Assembly (NCBI RefSeq): GCF_004365655.1
Contig: NZ_SOEO01000001.1
Coordinates: forward strand, 930,001 to 994,000
Direction: 5' to 3'
DNA from: Epilithonimonas xixisoli
GTDB lineage: Bacteria > Bacteroidota > Bacteroidia > Flavobacteriales > Weeksellaceae
DNA length: 64,000 nt
Shown piece after piece: positions 58,946 through 64,000 of the stretch. The notes beneath the pieces are model-generated. The model had not been told where the DNA came from, ran no database searches, and saw only the letters and a program-made list of their open reading frames with translations. A program made the position numbers and the translations under genes. The stretch's first letter is position 1; the number at the start of each line of letters is the position of its first letter.

Positions 58946-60043
58946 TTATCTTCTTCCACCGCCACCGCCGGATCTCATTCCGCCGCCGCCAGAAGAACCT
59001 CCAGATCTCATTCCACCTCCGGAATTGAATCCTCCTCCAGAATTTCCTGATCTTGTTGGTGCTACATAAGTATCATTTCTGTAACCGCCACTTGGCTGTG
59101 TATTTCTGAATCCGCCATTGTTATTAGGTGAAGTTCTTACGCCACCATTGTTTGGATAATTTTGTCGGATTCCGCCGTTGTTTGGATAGTTCTGTCTGAT
59201 GCCACCATTTTGTCTGATGCCTGTATTGTTTTGATTGATTCTATTACCATTATTAGAATTTCTGAATCCGTCATTCATGGTTCTCAATCCACTGTTTCTA
59301 GTTCCAACTTCATTTCTGATATCTCTGTTTGGACGGAAACCTGTTGAGTTAATTGCATTGAAAGGTCCAGAAGTTCTGTTTCCAACTCTGTTTTGAGAAA
59401 TCATCCCATTGAGTCTTCCGCCATTAGCTCCAGATCTGTTGTAAATAATTGTATTGTGGTGACCGCCCCAATATCCGCCTCCATAATAACCTCCCCAGCC
59501 ATAGTTCCAGAACGGATCATAGAATCCACCGCCCCAGCCCCAAGGTGAGTAGAATGAGTTGCCCCATCCCCAGCCGAATCCCATGCCCCAACCCATCGAG
59601 TTGAAACCACTATTCCAGCCCCAGCCATAGTAAGGATATCCCCAACCGCCAAAACCTCCCCAGCCGTAGCCCATTCCCATTCCGCCCCAACCCCAGTTGT
59701 TGAAACTAGAGTAGTTTGTTTCTGTTCCTGTGAAATTTCCCCAGTCAGAATCGCTACTTAGCGCGTATCGGTTATTTTGGTCTTGAACGTTTTGTTGATT
59801 GTTATCATAGATGCTAGGATAAGTATCTTGATAATTATAATAATTGTCAACTTGATTGTTGTAATTGCCAGAATAGGTACCAGCTGGCAAAGAATCCTTG
59901 TTCGGGTCGTAGTAAACGCCGTCTGTTTCTGAATAACCACCGGTGTAGATAACACAAGAAGTTAATAGAAAGCTGCTGGAAATCAATATCAAACCTTTTG
60001 ATTTGATGAAATTGAATAAGCTTTTATTGTTGATATTTTTCAT
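58946..60043 (-). CDS. Gly/Trp/Asn-rich low-complexity lipoprotein
   Basis: The ATG at 60043 (MKNINNKSLFNFIKSKG) gives 365 residues; the start at 60094 adds 17. A lipoprotein signal ends LLTSC. The mature protein has three zones: a Tyr/Asn-rich acidic part (~35-95), a Trp/Gly/Tyr part (~105-190, e.g. GWGGMGMGYGWGGFGGWGY) and an Arg/Asn/Gly part with a near-perfect duplication (GGIRQNYPNN twice) and an RSGG-rich tail. Such proteins are common in Flavobacteriia outer membranes; the role is unknown, possibly surface or matrix. It shares a divergent region with proS. Confidence 0.66.
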   Translation of the reverse strand: MKNINNKSLFNFIKSKGLILISSSFLLTSCVIYTGGYSETDGVYYDPNKDSLPAGTYSGNYNNQVDNYYNYQDTYPSIYDNNQQNVQDQNNRYALSSDSDWGNFTGTETNYSSFNNWGWGGMGMGYGWGGFGGWGYPYYGWGWNSGFNSMGWGMGFGWGWGNSFYSPWGWGGGFYDPFWNYGWGGYYGGGYWGGHHNTIIYNRSGANGGRLNGMISQNRVGNRTSGPFNAINSTGFRPNRDIRNEVGTRNSGLRTMNDGFRNSNNGNRINQNNTGIRQNGGIRQNYPNNGGIRQNYPNNGGVRTSPNNNGGFRNTQPSGGYRNDTYVAPTRSGNSGGGFNSGGGMRSGGSSGGGGMRSGGGGGRR

Positions 60044-60066
60044 TTTATGAGATGTATTAAGTTTCC

Positions 60067-60074
60067 TATATTTG
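60067..60074 (+). promoter_or_regulatory. -7 box upstream of proS
   Basis: TATATTTG, 116 nt before the ATG at 60191, implying a leader of about 110 nt. No -33 TTTG is clear. Confidence 0.5.
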
Positions 60075-60190
60075 CATTTCTTAAAAGAAACCAAATTTTA
60101 TACCATTTAAATATTATAAATACGTGTAAAATTAGGCTTTTTATTTAGATTAGAAAGTTTAAAAAAAGTTAAAATCATATCAAAAAATTT

Positions 60191-61666
60191 ATGGCAAAAT
60201 TAACATCAAGAGCAGAAGATTATAGCAAATGGTATAATGAATTGGTTGTTAAAGCGGATTTAGCAGAGAATTCTGGCGTGAGAGGTTGTATGGTAATAAA
60301 ACCGTACGGCTATGCAATTTGGGAAAAAATGCGTGACGAGATGGATAAGAAATTCAAAGAAACGGGTCACCAAAATGCTTACTTTCCTCTTTTTGTTCCC
60401 AAAAGCTTGTTCGAAGCAGAAGAAAAAAATGCAGAAGGTTTTGCCAAAGAATGCGCAGTAGTAACGCATTACAGATTGAAAAATGATCCCGACAATCCAG
60501 GTAAACTAATCGTAGATCCAGATGCAAAATTGGAAGAAGAGTTAATTGTACGTCCAACTTCTGAGGCGATTATTTGGAATACTTATAAGAATTGGGTTCA
60601 GTCTTACAGAGATTTACCGATTTTGATTAACCAATGGGCAAATGTTGTAAGATGGGAAATGAGAACCAGATTGTTCCTTAGAACCGCGGAATTTTTGTGG
60701 CAAGAAGGGCACACCGCTCACGCCACAAAAGATGAAGCCATCGAAGAAACAGAAAAAATGCTGGAAGTTTATGCAAAATTCGCAGAAGAATTTATGGCAA
60801 TTCCAGTAATCCGTGGAATCAAATCTCCGTCAGAAAGATTTGCCGGTGCAGATGAAACTTATTGTATCGAAGCTATGATGCAAGACGGAAAAGCTTTGCA
60901 GGCCGGAACTTCTCATTTCTTGGGTCAGAATTTTGGAAAAGCTTTTGATGTGAAATTCACAACTAAAGAAGGAAAAATCGAATATACTTGGGGAACTTCT
61001 TGGGGAACTTCAACAAGATTAATCGGAGCTTTGATTATGACGCATTCTGATGATCTTGGATTGGTTTTGCCTCCAACTTTGGCTCCAATTCAAGTCGTGA
61101 TTGTTCCTATTTTTAAAGGAGAAGAACAGTTGGCAGAAATCAGTAAAGTGGCTTTGGATATTCAAGCTAAATTGAGAGCTAGAGGAATTTCCGTTAAATT
61201 TGATGATGATACTCAGAACAAACCAGGTTGGAAATTTGCTGAATATGAACTGAAAGGTGTTCCGTTGAGAATTGCAATGGGACCAAGAGATTTGGAAAAC
61301 AAAACAGTTGAATTAGCAAGAAGAGACAACTTGACCAAAGAATCTGTTTCTGTAGAAGGTTTGGACACTTATATCGAGGAATTGCTCAAAACGATTCAAA
61401 ACGATATTTATACCAAAGCTTTGACTTTCCGCGAAGAAAATATGACTAAGGTAGATTCTTATGACGAGTTCAAAAAAGTTTTGGAAGAAAAAGGTGGATT
61501 CATTCTCGCACATTGGGATGGAACGGAAGAAGAGGAAGAGCAAATCAAGCAAGAGACAAAAGCCACCATCAGGTGTATTCCTTTGAATAATGAGCAAGAA
61601 GATGGCATTTCTCTGATAACTGGGAAACCTTCCAAACAAAGAGTTGTGTTTGCAAAAGCGTATTAA
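60191..61666 (+). CDS. proS: prolyl-tRNA synthetase (eukaryote/archaea-like form)
   Basis: A 491-residue class II synthetase that charges tRNA-Pro. Motif 1 region: [20 protein letters not shown]; motif 2: [20 protein letters not shown] with [10 protein letters not shown]; motif 3: [20 protein letters not shown]. The anticodon-binding domain follows (~285-390), then a C-terminal domain (~410-491) that in this form replaces the bacterial editing insertion, ending RVVFAKAY. The lack of the INS editing domain and the length fit the archaeal/eukaryotic type used by Bacteroidetes. It ends at a strong terminator. Confidence 0.95.
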   Translation: MAKLTSRAEDYSKWYNELVVKADLAENSGVRGCMVIKPYGYAIWEKMRDEMDKKFKETGHQNAYFPLFVPKSLFEAEEKNAEGFAKECAVVTHYRLKNDPDNPGKLIVDPDAKLEEELIVRPTSEAIIWNTYKNWVQSYRDLPILINQWANVVRWEMRTRLFLRTAEFLWQEGHTAHATKDEAIEETEKMLEVYAKFAEEFMAIPVIRGIKSPSERFAGADETYCIEAMMQDGKALQAGTSHFLGQNFGKAFDVKFTTKEGKIEYTWGTSWGTSTRLIGALIMTHSDDLGLVLPPTLAPIQVVIVPIFKGEEQLAEISKVALDIQAKLRARGISVKFDDDTQNKPGWKFAEYELKGVPLRIAMGPRDLENKTVELARRDNLTKESVSVEGLDTYIEELLKTIQNDIYTKALTFREENMTKVDSYDEFKKVLEEKGGFILAHWDGTEEEEEQIKQETKATIRCIPLNNEQEDGISLITGKPSKQRVVFAKAY

Positions 61667-61684
61667 AAATAAAATTTCTATATC

Positions 61685-61717
61685 AAATCCGAAGAACTTC
61701 TTCGGATTTTTTTTGTC
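61685..61717 (+). terminator. intrinsic terminator after proS
   Basis: AAATCCGAAG / CTTCGGATTT stem with a 5-nt loop and a long T run. Confidence 0.87.
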
Positions 61718-61839
61718 TCTAATTTTTTGTTGAAGTTAAATGATAATCTGTTAAAGTTTTATTAAAATTATCAATAATGAAAATTTGTGGATTAATATTT
61801 GGTAACATTACAATACATCAAACAATAAAATAAACTATT

Positions 61840-63165
61840 ATGTCAACTAACCTTATCGACCTTATCAAAGGTCAGCTGGGACCGGCAACGGTTTCTCAAA
61901 CTGCAACTCAATTAGGCGAGAGCGAATCTGGAATTTCAAAAGCTATTTCTGCATTATTGCCTGCCGTGGTAGGTGGATTTGTTAATAGCAATGCACAATC
62001 TGAATTGTTTAGCACAGTGAAGGATGCTGCAACCTCTGGCGTTTTGTCCAATCTTTTGGGGAATTTGGAAGGAAGTGATTCTGTAATTTCAAAAATTCTA
62101 AGCTTGATTTTCGGCGATGGAGACAAGCTGGCTGCCATTACAAATTCGGTTTCCGAATATGCAGGCATCAAAAATGAAGCTACAAACTCTGTTTTGAATC
62201 TTGTAACTGGCGCAACAGCTGGAACTATCGGGCGATATGCGGTAGATCACAATTTGGATGTTTCATCTTTTGGAAATCTAATGAACGATCAAAAATCAAA
62301 TCTTGCTTCTCTTTTGCCTGCAGGATTTAGTTTTGCTTCATTAGGCTTAGGGAATTGGTTTGGATCTATGGACGCAGCTCCGGTGAATGTAATTCCAGAA
62401 GTGAATCAAACGCCGATCGTAGATGTGAATCCCACAACCCCTGTTACCGAGAAACCAATTGTAACAGAAACTCCAAAAGTAGATGTGACAAGAAGCGGAA
62501 CTACACACGAAATCGTTTCTGATAACAGTTCTGGTGGTAGCATTTGGAAGTGGCTTTTACCATTGCTTTTATTATTGTTATTAGGCTGGTTTTTCTGGAA
62601 ACAATGTGATAAAAAAGCAGAACCAATGCCAGTAACAACGGTTGACTCTACAGCAACAGTTTCTGATTCTACAAATCCAGCAGTTGACTCTGTGACGTTT
62701 CAAAGAGAAACCATTATGGTGACATTGCCAAGTGGAAAAACGCTTCAAGCTTACAAAGGCGGAATCGAGGATCAAATGGTGAATTTCTTAAAATCTGACG
62801 AATACAAGAATTCTACTGAAGCACAATTAAAAGACAGATGGTTCAATTTTGACAATTTGAATTTTGAATTCGGAAACTCAAAACTAACTCCTGAATCTCA
62901 AGTTCAATTGGAAAATCTTAAAATGATCTTGGCAGAATTCCCAGATGCTAAAATTAAAATTGGGGCTTACACAGATAAAAAAGGTGATGAAGCTGTTAAC
63001 TTAAAATTGTCTGGAGAAAGAGCAGCGGTTGTAAAATCCTCTCTTAATTCTGCTCAAGTATTAGAGGCGGAAGGATACGGTTCCAAATTTGCAAAAGTTT
63101 CTGCCGATGCTACTGACAAAGAAAGAGAATCTGATAGAAAAACTGCAGTAAGATTTACCAAGTAA
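61840..63165 (+). CDS. DUF937 plus OmpA-like domain membrane protein
   Basis: A 441-residue protein. Residues 1-170 look like a DUF937 domain: MSTNLIDLIKGQLGPATVSQ, SGISKAISALLPAVVGGFVN. A Pro/Thr/Val linker (~180-225) leads to a single membrane helix (IWKWLLPLLLLLLLGWFFWK, ~231-250). The C-terminal part (~340-441) is an OmpA-type peptidoglycan-binding domain (FNFDNLNFEFGNSKLTPESQ, IKIGAYTDKKGDEAVNLKLS, ERAAVVKSSL). The topology puts the OmpA domain in the periplasm and the DUF937 domain in the cytoplasm, so it may link the cell wall with an internal partner. It is followed by a terminator and the mntH promoter. Confidence 0.82.
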   Translation: MSTNLIDLIKGQLGPATVSQTATQLGESESGISKAISALLPAVVGGFVNSNAQSELFSTVKDAATSGVLSNLLGNLEGSDSVISKILSLIFGDGDKLAAITNSVSEYAGIKNEATNSVLNLVTGATAGTIGRYAVDHNLDVSSFGNLMNDQKSNLASLLPAGFSFASLGLGNWFGSMDAAPVNVIPEVNQTPIVDVNPTTPVTEKPIVTETPKVDVTRSGTTHEIVSDNSSGGSIWKWLLPLLLLLLLGWFFWKQCDKKAEPMPVTTVDSTATVSDSTNPAVDSVTFQRETIMVTLPSGKTLQAYKGGIEDQMVNFLKSDEYKNSTEAQLKDRWFNFDNLNFEFGNSKLTPESQVQLENLKMILAEFPDAKIKIGAYTDKKGDEAVNLKLSGERAAVVKSSLNSAQVLEAEGYGSKFAKVSADATDKERESDRKTAVRFTK

Positions 63166-63186
63166 ATTTTTGTTTAAATTAAATAT

Positions 63187-63217
63187 AAAACTGTCAAGAG
63201 ATTGACAGTTTTTTTAT
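63187..63217 (+). terminator. intrinsic terminator after the OmpA-domain gene
   Basis: AAAACTGTCAA / TTGACAGTTTT stem with a 4-nt loop and a T run. Confidence 0.88.
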
Positions 63218-63223
63218 TGTTAA

Positions 63224-63255
63224 TTTGCAGGTTAAGTAGAGTATAACTATTTTTG
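63224..63255 (+). promoter_or_regulatory. promoter for mntH
   Basis: TTTG at 63224-63227, a 20-bp spacer, then TATTTTTG at 63248-63255, an excellent Bacteroidetes consensus match. Confidence 0.8.
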
Positions 63256-63272
63256 TTAGTCTAATCTAACAA
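63253..63272 (+). promoter_or_regulatory. candidate metal-responsive operator at the mntH start site
   Basis: TTGTTAG-TCTAAT-CTAACAA, a perfect 7-bp inverted repeat with TTAG-T-CTAA inside. It overlaps the end of the -7 box and the predicted transcription start. The TTAG/CTAA content is like operators of the DtxR/MntR family. Confidence 0.6.
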
Positions 63273-63281
63273 TACGAAATA

Positions 63282-64000
63282 TTGAATCAATTTAATCATA
63301 ACAGAGGTTGGCGAAAAGAGAAGAGTTCCAACTCTCTTCAGGAGTCTTTTGCCAGCGTTCATATTCCGAAAGACGGAAGCTTCAAGAAGAAACTATTTGC
63401 CTATATGGGACCTGGATTGCTCATTGCAGTAGGTTATATGGATCCGGGGAATTGGGCGACAGATATTGCAGGTGGAGCGCAGTTTGGCTATGCTTTGCTC
63501 TCTGTGGTTTTGATTTCAAATCTGTTTGCAATTCTTTTGCAGCATTTGTCTGTAAAATTGGGAGTTGTGGCAGAGCGGGATTTGGCGCAGGCGTGTAAAG
63601 ATCATTTTCATCCTGTGGTCAATTTTATTCTTTGGATTTTCTGCGAAATTGCCATTGCTGCGTGTGATTTGGCAGAAGTGATAGGTTCGGCAATCGCTCT
63701 TAATCTTTTATTTGGAATACCACTCAGTTGGGGTGTTGTGATTACGATTGTCGATGTTTTTCTGATTTTATTCCTTCAGTCACGCGGTTTTCGCTACATA
63801 GAAAGTATTGTTGGAGGTTTGATATTAATTATTTTTATAGCATTTTTTTACGAAATATTTCTAAGTCAGCCAGAGGTTTTCCCGATGTTGCAAGGTTTGA
63901 TTCCTCAGAAAGAAATCATCACCAATCCATCGATGTTATATATTGCCATCGGAATTTTGGGTGCTACGGTAATGCCTCACAATCTCTATCTTCATAGTAG
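63282..64000 (+). CDS. mntH: NRAMP-family Mn2+/Fe2+ transporter MntH (3' end outside window)
   Basis: The frame is open from 63270 to the window end; I choose TTG at 63282, the first possible start after the promoter (MNQFNHNRGWRKEK). About 239 residues are visible. NRAMP signatures are clear: GPGLLIAVGYMDPGNWATDI in helix 1 with the DPGN metal motif, GAQFGYALLSVVLISNLFAI, CEIAIAACDLAEVIGSAIAL, and near the edge GILGATVMPHNLYLHS, where MPH is the helix 6 metal site. It is a proton-coupled divalent metal importer of the inner membrane. The operator at the start site suggests repression by metal. The remaining helices are missing only because the window stops. Confidence 0.93.
   Translation, partial: MNQFNHNRGWRKEKSSNSLQESFASVHIPKDGSFKKKLFAYMGPGLLIAVGYMDPGNWATDIAGGAQFGYALLSVVLISNLFAILLQHLSVKLGVVAERDLAQACKDHFHPVVNFILWIFCEIAIAACDLAEVIGSAIALNLLFGIPLSWGVVITIVDVFLILFLQSRGFRYIESIVGGLILIIFIAFFYEIFLSQPEVFPMLQGLIPQKEIITNPSMLYIAIGILGATVMPHNLYLHS

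Noticed and set aside
59401-59652. Gly/Ala/Thr-rich minus-strand ORF within the Gly/Trp lipoprotein gene
   Set aside because: Alternative frame of a low-complexity GC-rich region, which naturally stays open.
63308-63997. Two plus-strand ORFs (63308-63598 and 63728-63997) with Cys-rich translations
   Set aside because: They are out-of-frame shadows of mntH, whose true frame is open from 63270 to the window end and shows clear NRAMP motifs.

Overview
The window looks like chromosomal DNA of a Flavobacteriia member, most likely Chryseobacterium or a close relative in Weeksellaceae. The support is visible in the sequence: low GC; many promoters of the Bacteroidetes type (TTTG, 18-21 bp, TAnnTTTG); gliding and type IX secretion proteins (GldI, GldD, PorQ, secreted nucleases with type IX C-terminal sorting domains); a TamL-like BamA-family lipoprotein; a short primary sigma factor without region 1.1; and a prolyl-tRNA synthetase of the eukaryote/archaea-like form. 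I see no rRNA, tRNA, prophage, insertion sequence or CRISPR array. The region reads as ordinary core chromosome with small accessory insertions.

Layout. 1-6.5 kb: end of recQ, a toxin-antitoxin pair, a glycosyltransferase, NUDIX, mnmD, ilvE, gldI and a cyclophilin-FKBP fusion. 6.5-14.4 kb: a J-domain protein, a tiny Cys/Lys-rich protein, an SGNH hydrolase, three tandem secreted endonuclease I paralogs with a stand-alone MnmA C-terminal-like protein, a LolC/E-type permease and rbfA. 14.7-23 kb: esterases, pepP, tyrS, a coiled-coil membrane protein, an FAD monooxygenase and rpoD. 23-33 kb: a secreted protein, gldD, a PfkB kinase, two periplasmic PpiC/SurA-type foldases, an MBL hydrolase and small lipoproteins. 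33-44 kb: ssb, an HRDC protein, ppc, a DapB-like reductase, pyrH-frr, porQ-cmk, and a YtxH/holin-like envelope cluster. 44-54.7 kb: trmH/tamL, an SRPBCC protein, sucA-sucB and dnaX. 54.7-64 kb: DAHP synthase/chorismate mutase with a leader ORF, rsgA, an OmpP1-like porin, a Gly/Trp-rich lipoprotein, proS, an OmpA-domain protein and the start of mntH.

Most noteworthy signals. (1) A 42-codon ORF with 17 aromatic residues (8 Phe, 8 Tyr, 1 Trp) and no Lys lies behind its own -7 box and upstream of DAHP synthase/chorismate mutase; it looks like a leader peptide for aromatic amino acid attenuation. (2) dnaX breaks at a run of ten A followed 9 nt later by a hairpin, with tau continuing in the -1 frame; this could be programmed frameshifting or slippage. 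(3) Three copies of a palindromic element of about 86-105 bp have conserved arms and divergent but still paired centres. (4) In five genes the -7 box ends exactly 4 nt before the start codon, which suggests leaderless mRNAs. (5) A perfect inverted repeat overlaps the mntH start site. (6) The nuclease cluster shares a promoter-like TAnCTTAGTCGCCC motif.

The genes combine core metabolism (ilvE, ppc, sucAB, aromatic synthesis), translation (tyrS, proS, rbfA, frr, rsgA, mnmD, trmH), replication (dnaX, ssb) and a strong envelope/secretion theme (four PPIases, gliding lipoproteins, PorQ, TamL, LolC/E and sorted nucleases). All functional calls come from reading motifs by eye; no database search was run.
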